DNA of 17,969 bases from Parachlorella kessleri (taxonomy: Eukaryota > Chlorophyta > Trebouxiophyceae > Chlorellales > Chlorellaceae): the NCBI GenBank assembly GCA_001598975.1, contig BBXU01000123.1:1-17969 (forward strand), given 5' to 3'. A program made the position numbers and the translations under genes. Below the pieces are notes generated by a model. It was not told the DNA's origin. It searched no databases and worked only from the letters and a program-made list of their open reading frames with translations. Positions within the stretch are counted from its first letter, which is position 1; every line of letters starts with the position of its first letter. Shown one piece after another: positions 1-13,951 of this stretch.

Positions 1-15
1 GGGGGGGCACCGCAC

Positions 16-506
16 CTTGATAGCGGTGTTGCTGATCTCTTTGAGCGCATCGAGATCCTTGTCTCTGAAACCCATGAAAGACAAAGCTGGACCCTCATTC
101 CGCTTCACCCCCAACATGCAGCCACGAGCCAGCTTTGACCATGTTAGGCCCTCGATTTCTGCAGCCACAATGCGAGGCGGTGGGCTTAGGAGTGCTACCT
201 GGCCGCCTGCAGCATGCCACCTAGGTGCTTGTCTGACTGAGTTAAGAATGAAATACATTGCAGAGGATGGTAACTGACCTTCTGTGGGCACCTCTACAGC
301 TCTGCCGCCACCTGCCCTTTTCCACAACAGCCCTTGTGGTGTGATACGCAGGCTGCCTTGGTTCTGCAGGACACGAGACGTGGTCCCTCAAGAAACTGCC
401 TGCATGCTCACCCCAAGCGGTTGCCGACGTAATCAGACATGGCACTCACCGTGCCCCCTCGAGTGCCCAACGAAATGTTGCTGAACTGCTGCGTCCCCTC
501 CGCCAT
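16..506 (-). CDS. SSRP1: SSRP1, FACT histone chaperone subunit (N-terminal part, runs off left edge)
   Basis: Three exons on the minus strand are 506-450, 363-279 and 158-16, giving 95 residues. The introns are 449-364 (GT-AG) and 278-159 (GT-AG), and a donor GTGCGG follows the last exon at position 15, so the gene continues left of the window. The phases join exactly (0, then 1). The start codon at 506 has a good context (GCGATGG). The protein opens with a plant-SSRP1-like stretch, FSNISLGTRGGT (residues 8-19). It continues with GSLRITPQGLLWKRAGGG and, in the third exon, GLTWSKLARGCMLGVKR and then FMGFRDKDLDALKEI. These match the SSRP1/Pob3 N-terminal region by the pattern W-x-K-x2-R-x3-LGVK followed by F-x-GFRD-x-D. 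In known systems this domain pairs with SPT16 to form FACT, which loosens and reassembles nucleosomes during transcription and replication. The middle PH-like domains and any HMG box lie outside the window. The match was made from memory of the family, without a search. Confidence 0.9.
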
Positions 507-1182
507 CGCAGCCCGTAAGGCTGCTCGTGTGGTTGTATAGGCCTATACTAAGGTGATAAGCGTGGGGTGAAAGGCACTGATCAGATAGGACTCCTTTCCT
601 AAGCAAGTGTTATAGATGCCGCATCCTACCCACGCAGATGTGCTAGCTTTTCAAGGGAGAAGGAGTAAACACGCAATCTCCGCCACATCACACCACCCCG
701 CTAGTCCTTACAGTTTTGAGTGGACACTGTACTTCCTGTACTGCGCCAAGTGGCCAAGCTTCTGGGATCCAGGGCGTTTTGGGCCATCCGACCTGGCTTG
801 CACCAGCCGCCAGCACCAGCTGCGAGATCAGTACCGCCCCGCCAGCAGCAATGGGACTCACACTTGTCCGCGCCAGCGCTCATCGTGCTGCGCCTGAGCA
901 GCGACCGGCAAAATCGGGAGCATGGGCCCTGCATAACACCAAGGACGGGGCACAAGGTACTATAGCACAATGGAGTGACAGCTTGCCAACCCGTTGCCCT
1001 GAACCCCGCCTACCAGGAACGTAAACTTAGCAAGCCGTTACCCACCCGTAGCACTTTGCACAGCGCACTCTTTCGTACCCGGGCCTGAAACTGCTGTGAA
1101 AGCCCCATCAAGTAATCTCGTACATGTGTGCACGTCATGCAGGCCGCAGGCCTAGTTGCTACATTTCTTATAGCTCATTGCA
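507..1182. promoter_or_regulatory. Divergent intergenic region between SSRP1 and the sirtuin
   Basis: These 676 bp separate two start codons that point away from each other, so the stretch should hold both promoters and both 5' UTRs. Several open frames cross it, but none resembles a known protein or shows convincing splice structure, and I call no gene here. A perfect 14-bp palindrome lies at 535-548. An in-frame TAG at 1171-1173 just precedes the sirtuin ATG. That supports 1183 as the first usable start in its frame, unless an upstream exon is spliced in. No clear TATA box with known spacing was identified. Confidence 0.6.
535..548. promoter_or_regulatory. Perfect 14-bp palindrome upstream of SSRP1
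   Basis: GTATAGGCCTATAC is identical to its own reverse complement. It ends 29 bp before the SSRP1 start codon on the minus strand. It could be a site for a dimeric DNA-binding protein or part of the core promoter, since it contains TATA-like halves. No factor is assigned. Confidence 0.4.
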
Positions 1183-5185
<4,003 letters not shown>

Positions 5186-5620
5186 CGTGTTCAAGGGCCA
5201 AGTGCCTAGGCTTTAGGGGACCCTTCGTGCTTGTGCAGTGGAGGTTTGGGCATGGAATCCTGCGAACACGAGCTGCCAAGGTGCTGGCCCCTTAATGCCG
5301 TGCACATTGGTACAGACAGCTCTGACACCTGCTCCCAGGCGTTTTGAGCCTACGTGTGCCAGCTGTGTTGCGGTGTCAAGATGCTAGCAGGCTAGACTTG
5401 CACGCCAGGGGTGTGGTTGCCGACACATGTAAACGCTTGAAAGGCCCAACACCACAGAATTGTATAGCCTGTTAGCGCTTTGGCTTACACGAAACCCTGA
5501 CAGCCCTCCACAATCCACCCTCTGAATGCACCGTGGCGCGTCCACGCGTAAGGGCGCGAAGCTCTTTTCCCCACTCCTAGGCCTTCTGGGTCTGCTCATT
5601 TCATAAGTGCATATGATACC
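5186..5620. other. Intergenic: sirtuin 3' UTR and AAA gene promoter
   Basis: This 435-bp head-to-tail gap has no supported gene. It should contain the sirtuin 3' end and the promoter and 5' UTR of the AAA ATPase gene. A TGTAA signal sits at 5428-5432, leaving under 200 bp for the AAA promoter. A 9-codon upstream ORF (5613-5642) overlaps the AAA start codon. Confidence 0.6.
5428..5432 (+). terminator. Likely polyadenylation signal TGTAA for the sirtuin gene
   Basis: TGTAA, the usual green algal polyadenylation signal, begins 243 nt after the sirtuin stop codon in ACATGTAAACG. I saw no other in the gap on this strand. Confidence 0.55.
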
Positions 5621-8600
5621 ATGGTGCTGCAAGCCTTGCTGACGAAGGCCACCCTCCTGGCGACCAAGGATCACCGGCAGGCGGTGCTTGAACACTTTCT
5701 AGCCCGCTTTCTTGCCTGGGTGCTGACCACGTTCACTATTTTGCAGGTAAGGTCGTGCATGTGCGTTGGACATGATCACCTCACATGTCCCCCCGCATGT
5801 GTTCATTGCCATGGCCTTGCTGGCGATCGCTGCCTCAGCAGCCCTCAAGCTGTCTCCCCGGAACCCCTATCACATTCACTTCCCACTCCAGAGCCCGTTC
5901 TATCGCCCCTGCTGTCCAGGAGTGGCTTCTCGGGTGGGAGAGGTTCCGGTCGTTGGTGCTGCACGCCTTCAGGCGTCGCTACGACGCCCTGGTTCAAGAG
6001 GCAACCCCGCCTGCAGCAGCCTCTCCCATCAGCTTCGCCACGCTTGAATACCATGTAGACACCAAATCCAGGCAGCTGCTGCAGTTTGCGGGGCTGCACG
6101 CCCTGTCGGTGCAGCTGACTGCGCAGGAGGCGCTGCCCCCCTCACAGCTGCTGCCCTGCGTGAGCCGGGTCCTGCTGCAAACAGAAGAAAAGGACAGCGG
6201 CAGGTGGGTAGCCCTACCATTAACTTACCCCTGGCATTCTTACCTGCCATGGTAGCACGGAGCCCAAGGCAGCATGGCCAGCTGTTCTAGATCTGCCTTG
6301 GGCCCCCCTGCCCCCCTCCCTCCACTTTTTCCCTGCAACTTCCCTTCCTCTCTGCAATTGGGCATCCAGGTTGGTTCAAATAATTCCTCGATGCACCGCA
6401 GGTATCTGGAGGCTGTTGCCTGTGCCCTGGCAACCTCCATGCACGCCACACTCCTCCCCGTGGACTCCGCCCTCATCTCCCGCCTGGCAGCAGTCCCTTT
6501 CTCCGCCCCTCCCAACGCTCTCAGCCACAAAACCATGCTGTCCCTCGACTCCAGCTCCGGCTTGGAGGAGTTGGAGCACACCACCAGCAGTGGTGTTGGA
6601 GGCGGCGGGGGCGGCGCCAGCCTCAAGTCAGTCAGCCGTACCCGGTTACAGCTGTCGTGGGAGGCACTGCGGCGTAGCGTGTACGCGCGGCGGGCGCCCA
6701 CCGTGCTGCTGCTGCGGCGGGCAGACAGGCTCCTGTGTAGCAGCATGGATGCCTACGAGGCGTTCCAGGAGGCGTGGGGCAGCCCCGAGCTTCTGGCGCT
6801 GGAAGCCGGGGGCAGCAGCGCACCCCTCGTCGTGGTGGCGGCCTGCAGCATAGCTGAGACGGGTGCGTGGGTGAGAATAGTTGCATGAAGTTGGTTTGCT
6901 GAGTAGGTAGGTTGTAAGGGCGAGGCTGGCTGGGCAGGTGAGGCAGAGCCTTGTGTGCGGGGAAAGCCTTGTGTACGGGGAAGGGTGTGTCAGCAGGTGG
7001 TCGTGAGGCTTTGCTATGGCGGCATTCAACTCACACTCCCCACCTCACCACCTTTATGACAGGGAGCACAGGGCTTCCCGTCCACGCTGTGGTTCACATG
7101 CTGTGGTTGCGAGGGCCGTGGGGAGCCCATGCTGCAGGGCCAGGAGTGATCCCCATGCTCCAGGTTCCACCGGTCCACAGATGGTCCAGTGCGCCCCCTG
7201 TGCAGGCGCGGGTGTGATGGAGGGCCGTCCCAGCAAGGGGAGCAGCAGCAGGGGCGGAGGGGAGGAGAAGGAGGAGGAGGGGGATGAAGCGGAGGGGGAC
7301 TTGGCGCCCAAGCCCTCCAAAGGCTTCTTCAAGGGCCTGTTTGGAGGTATGGCTGGGTGGGCCGAGGCCCGCCCCGGTGACCGCCCAGGGTGCAGACCGC
7401 CTTGCTGTGTTGTGGGGGTAGTTGCAAGCTGCACAGGGGTCCAGAACCAGCCCCGCCCAAGGTGCCTTCTGCCCAGAAGGGAACACAGTTTGCCGTGCTC
7501 TTGTGTGTACATGGGGCATACTTGCTGCCGGCTGCAGGGTGGCTCAGCGCTTGAGCTAGCTAGTTTGCCGGCTGCCTGCAGGGCTGGGGCTTGGGGATGA
7601 CTACGGGTTTGAGGAGGATGACATGGGGCTGGCTGCTCTCTTGAAGGAGCTAGAGGCCCCCCTGGAGGACAAGCCAAACCCCAGGAGGTTGGAGTGCCTC
7701 CTCCCCGAGCGTGCCACCCGTGGTCTATCTTCAACCGCTTGATGTTGTTTGCGAGGGCTGCGCCCTGTTACAGCTTCTCCGCCATCCCATGGACTGTTGT
7801 CTGGCCGCATACGGCTCTCAGCCGGGAACCAGCTGGGGTATTGCGTCTGCACGAAGAGGGTGGTGTGGTAGAGGCACGTAGCCACCCCCGTGCCCAGAGT
7901 GCATAGGGGCCTGTTCGTGGGGGTCTTAATCACTGTACTAGAACCTCGATGCGTGCCTGGGTCGTCAGGCCGGCCAACGAACCAACCAACCAACCAGCCA
8001 CGCTCCTTGCAGAGTGCTGCCGCGGCTCTTCCCCACGCGCGTCAAGCTGCAGCCGCCGCCGTCCGGCCCCGCGGCCCTGCGACACCAGCAGCGCATGGCC
8101 AGGGACGCACTGGAGGCGGCGGAGGAAGACAACTTCCGGGCGGCCAGGGCCACGGCAGTCTCTGCGGGGTGCGTGACTGGCAGGAGCCACCGGCCAAGCC
8201 GCTTAGGGGGTTGGCTAGGGGTGCGGGGAGTCGGGGCAGGCCTGCTGGTGCGTCGGGCTGGCTGGGGAGGAGGGCATATGAGTAGGGAGTGGGGTCGTCG
8301 CCCCTCGCTGGATAGATCGCCATGAGGGGCCTTCTGACGTTGGAGACGGGGTGAGGATGTCTGACAACTGGGGGTATGGTGAGAGCGCACGCAGTGTCTT
8401 CACGGGCGCAAGTTCACATGGTGCTTGTCCGCCGCGCTGCGCACTGCTGCAGGGTGTCCCTCCCTCCCAAGTCGTCCGGCCTGTACAGCGTCAGCCCACC
8501 CCTGACCAAGGCGGACTGGGGCAAAGCCTTGGCCTGGGCTGTGGCCATGCAGCTGCTGCAGCAGGAGCGCAGTAACCAGCAGCAGCAGCGGCGGCGGCAG

Positions 8601-11600
8601 CAGCAGAATGGCCTGCAGGCCTCTCAACAAGAAGGGTTGTTAGATGGTGGGAGCGGCACGACGAGGCGCGGCGCGACGCTGCAGGAGGAGGGACTGGGAG
8701 CTGAAGGGCCTGGCAGTGGTGCAATGGTAGTCGGCATCGCAGAGGCGAATGGGGTCCACCTTGAGGGGGGAGCAAATATCAAGGAGAGTTCGCAAGTGAC
8801 AGGAGAGTATGGCGTGCGAGCGAATGGGACCAGCTCGGGCACGGCGGCAGCGGTCGTTGGAGCCGAGGCAGGGCAAAATGGCAGCACTGGTGACCGCCAG
8901 TCTATCCCTGCCAATGCCCTGCCATCTCGGCAGGCTTCTAGAGCCCGCAACAGCAGCAGCAGCAGCAATGGCAGCTACAGCAACGGTAGCTGCCAGGCAG
9001 CAGCCGGGGCACTCCTGCTTCACGCCAGCAGGCTGCTGCTCCCGACCAGCCTGCTGCCCCTCGCGGTCGCCCTGCTGGTGGGGCTGGAAAGCTTCGTCCC
9101 AGCCGCGCTACAGCCTGCCGTCGCTTCCTTAGCAAAGGCAGCGGGCGTGCTGGCCGCCCGGGTTGCGGCTCCAGGGTCTGGCCTTGCGGGAGCGGGCGGG
9201 AAGGCAGGAGCATCTGGTAGCAGCGGCACTCTGGGCGACGATGCTGTGCTAGATGCGGTGGCAGCTGCAGCTATCAGTGAGGAGCAGGGAGGGGATATTC
9301 AGCTGAGCCCACAGGCGATCCGGTACGGGCTTGGCATGGTGAAGCGTGCTGGGGGCGCCATCAAGCAGGGGGTGCGTGCGGCAGACAGCTACGAAAAGAA
9401 GCTCCTGGATGAGGTGGGTGGGTGGCAGCCTCCCGAGTCATGCGCGCAGTGGGTCGTTTTGCGTAGGACTGGAACAATCCTAATGCCCAACAGCCATCTC
9501 AAATGTCACAGGCAGCTTAGATTGGACCCTAGGTGGTGAAGCTTGTTCTGCAAGGGCATGCTGCTCCGGACGTCCTTGTAGTCATCTGCATGATAGACTT
9601 CTTGTTGTGAAGGAGCTTGCGTGCCCTGGGTTCTGCAAGCTCCGCTCCTGCGTACAAGTGCCTGCCCAGCTGCTTCCACTGCTTTCCGCGCTGCCTGCTG
9701 CACATCGGCCTGCCATACGTTTCTAAAGTAGCCCTGCCCAGTGCGGTTAACGAGCCAGGTGGGTAGTAAAAATCACAGACTCTGGCTGGCTGGTGGGTGC
9801 CTGCCGCTGCTGCTGTTGGCAGGTCCTGTCTCCCGAGGATTGTGGCGCCGGCTTTTCTGAGGTGGGCGCCCTGGCAGAGGCGAAGCGGGCTCTGCGGGAG
9901 GCGGTGCAGCTGCCGCTGAAGCACCCACACCTGTTTGGCGGGGCGCTGGCACGGCCGTCCAAGGGGGTGCTCATGTTTGGCCCGCCAGGTGGGTCGCCCG
10001 ACGCTGCTTGCGGGGCCGTAGCCAAGTGATGTTTGCGTATTTGCAGGGATTTGACCCCTCCACTTCCATAGGTTGCTCTCCCTTTAGTCCAAGGCTGCTG
10101 CACATAAGTTTGGGCCTTCTAGGGCTGCTTGCAAATCTCTGGTGGTGGGCTTTACCTGGTGCAGTGGCAAGCTTTGCACTGCACCCCGTCACAGCGTGTG
10201 CGTCTCGCACGGTATCACCAGCATTGCTCTGCCCTTGAGGTTACCCGTTGGGCTGCTCAGCCGATGCATGGCCCCAGGATGCCGCCATTCACAATTGTCC
10301 CCAAGAGGGTGGGATTGTGCAGGCACCGGCAAGACCCTGCTGGCTCGTGCCGCCGCTGCCGAATGCGGCGCCTCCTTCCTGGGAATCAACCCGTCCTCGG
10401 TGGCTAGCAAGTGGTTTGGTGATGGGGTGCGCTTCATCAGGCAAGTGCCTCCTGAGAGGCAGGTGTCCAGCCTACGCCTTGTGATGGTGACGTGGTGGTG
10501 GTGGGTGCCCCCTCCTGTGCCAGCCAGTGCCTGAAAGCCTGATGGCCAGCCCCCCATTAGGAGAGTGTGTGCTTGTGGGAGTTGTGCCGTTGTGGTTTGG
10601 CAGATGGTTGGGCCCTTGGCTCAGCACAGGGGTTACTGTTGTCCATGCAGGGCTGCCTTCAGCCTGGCGGACAAGCTGTCTCCCTGCGTCATCTTTGTGA
10701 GTCTCCCGACAAGCGCTGCGTGCTCTGAATGGACGTTGCGCTTCACAGTGATGCTGTGCGAAGTACACTGTGGTGTGCCCTGCGCTGCCTGTGACCCCAC
10801 ATTCCGTCTCGGTGGCTGCTAGGGTTTGAATGCTGCGCTGGCGGCAAAGCAGCACCTCGCAAGTGCGAAGTCGGGGGCCCTAAGCCTAGCCCCTAGTGCC
10901 TGTGCCCACTTACCCCCCAGGTGGACGAGGTGGATGCGCTGCTGGGCAAGCGCAACAGCCTGAAGGAGCACGAGGCGCTGCGCGAGATGAAGAACGAGTT
11001 CATGGCGTGCTGGGACGGGATACGGGCCGGCAGGGCGGGCAGGGTGAGGGGCAGGGCAGGCAGGCAGGCGGGCAGCGCTGCAGCGGGCAGCTGACTGGTA
11101 GTTTGGAAGGCTTGGGGCGCTGGCGCTCTGCTGCGGCCATTCCAGCCGTGCATGTGCCGCCTCACCGGGGCTGAAGGTTTTGGATTGACTTGGGTTTAGG
11201 GGTTCCACCCACCTGTCCTGTTTCCTTTACCTGGGGATGTGTTTGCCACCTCGCTGACCTGGTTGCCTTGCTGGTGTTGCAGGTGATGGTGCTGGGTGCC
11301 ACCAACCGGCCCTTTGACATTGACGAGGCAGTGCTGCGCAGGTGCGTGCGGGCCGAGCCGGCCTCCAGGCATGTCAGCAGTGGGTGGGGCACGTCTGTCT
11401 GGCGCCGTTGGATGCCCTCTCCATACATGTTTCGCTGCGAGTGCAGTTTAACAGCACAGGTCCCCCCGCTGCCTTCCTCACGATAACAAGGTGTTTTAAC
11501 GTGTGCTTTGGTGTGCCTGCAGGTTTACGGACCGCGTGTTTGTGGGGTTACCCAACAAGGCGGCTAGGAGAGACATTCTAGGCGTGGTGCTGGCGGGGGA

Positions 11601-13148
11601 GGCGCTAGCGCCTGACGTGGATGTGGTCAGGTAGCTTTGCTGCCTTGTACAAGAGTTTGCCCCTGAGGATTGATGCATGGTCGCGTTATGCCATCCTGAC
11701 TGCTTACGTCCCAAGGCACTGCGTTGGGCAGTGGCGGTTAGAGAGCCCCGCAATATTATCGGGGCGACCTGTTGTTTGTCAGGGGCCCTGGCTTGGCATG
11801 CTATCTTCACGAGGTTGCCATCGAGCAATAGCGCATGCTCAGGCCAGGCTTGCCGCCTCGGCGGGAGGGGCTCATAGCAGGCAGCGTGCGACCCCCACCC
11901 CATGGCGCGCAACCAGCATTGGAGCTCCCTTGCTCAGTAAGTCTCACTGGTACTGTCTTCTGCAGGCTAGCAGAGCTGACAGAAGGCTACAGCGGCAGCG
12001 ACCTACGGCAGCTGTGCGTCCAGGCAGCCCTGCGGCCCGTCAGGGAGCTGCTGGAGCGGGAGGGCAAGGCGGCTGCTGCCCAGCAGGCGAAGCAGGCGCA
12101 GCACGCTGAGCAGCAGCCCACACAGCAGCAGGCGGCCGCTGTCCAGGGCGGCAGTGGGGCAGGCAGCGAGAACGGGGAAGGGGAGGGCGGTAGCGGCGGC
12201 GGTGCAGCAGGCAAGGAGTTTGGGGAGGAGCCAGTGGAGACGGGTGGTGCGGGATTGGTTGTGGTGGAATTGGATGCTGTACAGCAGCCGGAGGTGCATG
12301 GGAGTGCAGAGGTGTCAGCGGCGGAGAGCGAGCCTGGTGAAGGCGAGGCGCTGCCCTACGATGCGCAGCAGCTGGGGCAGCTCCTGGAGGCAGCTCAGGG
12401 TATCGCAGGGGAGGCGGGCGGGCCGCGGGAGGAGCTGCGGCCCATCACCATGCAGGTGGGGAGGCAGAGCTTGGCTGCCTCCATGACTGCCATGCGAAGT
12501 GTTCAGCGACACTCAAGGTGCCAGATACTCCCCGGTGCCGGACCAAACACTCTTCAACGCCCCTGTCATAATTAGAAGTGGCCAGGATGCACCCGAAAGG
12601 TGGTCACTGAGAGGGTGCTCAATGTTGCCCTCCTCTCTGAGGCCTTCCGTTTACAGTTGCTGCCTTGTGTTGAGTGACATGGAGGGGATTCGAGCAATAT
12701 TTAGGTAGAGGAGTTAACAGGGGTGGAAGTTGGGGTACACGCCGGCCGGGATTTAGCATGGGTGGCAGGTAGTGCGAACAGGGAGTGAGGGTTGAGCTGG
12801 ACTGACAGGGCTTTGTTGTTGGTGGCAGGCAGTTTGAGCAGACGAGAGGAAGGGCTGAATGCACTGACAGGGCTGGATGCACTTCGCTGTGCCTGGGGCA
12901 ACAACACGCGTGCTGACACGCTATGCCTGAGCTAGGAGGTCTGTCTGGCCGTTTTTGCCCTGCACAGGACGTTAAAACTTTTTGATGTATGTTTTTTGCA
13001 GGACTTTGAGGAGGCGGTGAGAGAGGTGACAGCCACCGTGGACCCCGAGAGCTCTGTCATTGCCGAGCTGAATGAGTGGAACTCCCGCTTCGGAACCATT
13101 GGCAGCAAGCGGGGCGTCGAGAACAAGCGGCTGTCGTACTACCTCTGA
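5621..13148 (+). CDS. DAA1/Msp1-related AAA ATPase, 15 exons, complete
   Basis: Exons: 5621-5746, 5920-6203, 6402-6862, 7206-7346, 7582-7687, 8013-8168, 8453-9413, 9823-9988, 10323-10440, 10651-10696, 10921-11043, 11283-11341, 11523-11630, 11966-12455 and 13002-13148; 3492 nt, 1163 residues, all phases continuous. Start ATACCATGG. The AAA module has Walker A GPPGTGKT (798-805), pore-loop SKWFG (829-833), Walker B VIFVDEVD (853-860), sensor-1 GATNRPFD (901-908), arginine-finger region [19 protein letters not shown] (957-965) and the family ending NKRLSYYL. Upstream parts follow the plant DAA1 order: [57 protein letters not shown] hydrophobic stretch near residues 26-47 may be an N-terminal membrane anchor. 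Relatives such as Msp1/ATAD1 extract or remodel proteins as hexamers at membranes; substrate and location here are unknown. Oddities: a 245-residue insertion in exon 7, a roughly 120-residue low-complexity insertion in exon 14, one GC-AG intron, and Asp919 where relatives carry Lys/Arg. Confidence 0.94.
6948..6983. repeat. Tandem duplication of an 18-bp unit
   Basis: Two adjacent 18-bp copies, each starting GCCTTGTGT, differ at two positions. They lie in AAA intron 3 (6863-7205). This looks like recent slippage; no function is implied. Confidence 0.75.
7980..7996. repeat. (AACC)n microsatellite
   Basis: Four consecutive AACC units end shortly before the exon 6 acceptor, inside AAA intron 5 (7688-8012). 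They form part of the pyrimidine/A-rich stretch in front of the splice site. Confidence 0.7.
8559..9293 (+). other. Long insertion in AAA exon 7 with poly-Gln and a hydrophobic segment
   Basis: This segment encodes about residues 461-705, between WGKALAWAV (matching the helix before the insertion point in plant relatives) and [11 protein letters not shown]. It starts with a CAG/CGG-rich tract coding for Gln and Arg runs (466-476). It continues as Gly/Ser/Ala/Asn-rich sequence with a Ser run (592-596). It includes a strongly hydrophobic stretch, [18 protein letters not shown] (619-636), coded by about 9033-9086. In the Arabidopsis relatives I recall, the corresponding linker is only around 10-20 residues. 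Confidence 0.7.
10441..10650 (+). other. GC-AG intron in the AAA gene
   Basis: The donor ATCAG|GCAAGTG matches the standard GC-donor form and the acceptor is CATGCAG. Phase 2 rebuilds an Arg codon and joins FGDGVRFIR to [15 protein letters not shown], exactly the expected family order. Reading through adds about 30 unrelated residues before a stop at 10532-10534, before Walker B. Confidence 0.9.
12752..12880. repeat. Two tandem copies of a roughly 60-bp intron repeat
   Basis: Two units start at 12761 and 12821 with GGTGGCAGG(T/C)AGT and share ACTGACAGGGCT near positions 40-42 of each unit. They lie in the long AAA intron 14 (12456-13001). A third, closely related unit lies in the AMT gene at 15626-15695. 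Confidence 0.6.
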
Positions 13149-13951
13149 ACATGCGCTGCCTGACAGCCCTGGCCCAGGCTGACTGGCTCTGGGTTCACTA
13201 GTTGGGTTTGGTGGCATGCAGTACAACATGCGACGAGACTTCACCGCTAATTTGGGCTTGGTGTGAGCTCCCATGGCAAGCATGCTTTGTGGGAGGTGGC
13301 AGAGCAGTCCTGCCTGACAAAGGGCATAGTCCCTCTCCCTGTGAGTCTTGGTCCCTGTTAGTCTTGACCGCAGACCCCAGCTGAGCCATACGGCAGGCAT
13401 GGCAACCTCTCGACTTCTTGGCCCACGCCACATTGGCCTCTTCCTTACATGCCTTGACGAGGCACCATGTGCGAGGCAAGGTGCGGGAAGGCATCTTATC
13501 TATAGCGTCAGATAACAACGCCTCTGGGCATCAATCCCCCAACATCTAGACGAATACTGGCAGTACATTAGCCAGGATCACATAAGCCCTGTGACAAGCA
13601 GTGAGGCGGCACACAGCTGCCACCTGCCGTTCAACCCCCATAAGCCCCAGTCCCCACAGTCATTGCCTCCTTCCTAAGTATTAAACCTTAGTATTTGAAA
13701 CCCTCAATCAACACCCAAACTCCTAGCATGTACAGATGAAGACACAGCAAGACATCGCTGCAGGCAGGCAGTCTCAGGGAGATGCAGTTTAAAATGAAAA
13801 GAAAGCAAGACAGATGCTACACACCGTGATGCTACACCCAATACTTTACAGGCTTGAGCAACAGGCAAGGCAATAGCCTTGATACCAATGCAGCATCGGG
13901 GATAAGAGAGCCGTGTCTTGGGGAGACAAGTGCTTTCCTTTGTCATTGAGC
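13149..13951. other. Convergent intergenic region between the AAA and AMT genes
   Basis: These 803 bp contain the two facing 3' UTRs. No convincing coding region was seen; the open frames on the minus strand lack family motifs. An AT-richer patch lies at about 13670-13700. TTACA, which reads TGTAA on the minus strand, occurs at 13846-13850 and at 13445-13449. No TGTAA is present on the plus strand. Confidence 0.6.
13846..13850 (-). terminator. Likely polyadenylation signal TGTAA for the AMT gene
   Basis: The minus strand reads TGTAAA here, 101 nt after the AMT stop codon (TAA at 13954-13952). Distance and sequence fit a green algal 3' end. Confidence 0.6.

Noticed and set aside
17..277. Plus-strand 86-codon frame at the left edge
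   Set aside because: The minus strand here encodes SSRP1 exons with clear family motifs and matching splice phases, so this is a shadow.
7063..7160. Possible additional AAA exon after a GACAG acceptor
   Set aside because: It can be entered in phase from exon 3, but its end leaves phase 0 and cannot join exon 4 at 7206, which needs phase 1. Its possible donor is also weak.
7054..7734. 226-codon open frame on the minus strand
   Set aside because: It lies antisense to AAA exons 4-5 and their introns, is low in complexity, shows no family motif, and is explained by GC-rich sequence.
8376..8452. Upstream extension of the long AAA exon 7 frame
   Set aside because: The frame is open, but phase with exon 6 and the CTGCTGCAG acceptor place the exon start at 8453.
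13496..13515. Inverted repeat TTATCT-8 nt-AGATAA
   Set aside because: A 6-bp stem between convergent genes is too short to call a terminator or RNA element, and bacterial-style terminators do not apply here.
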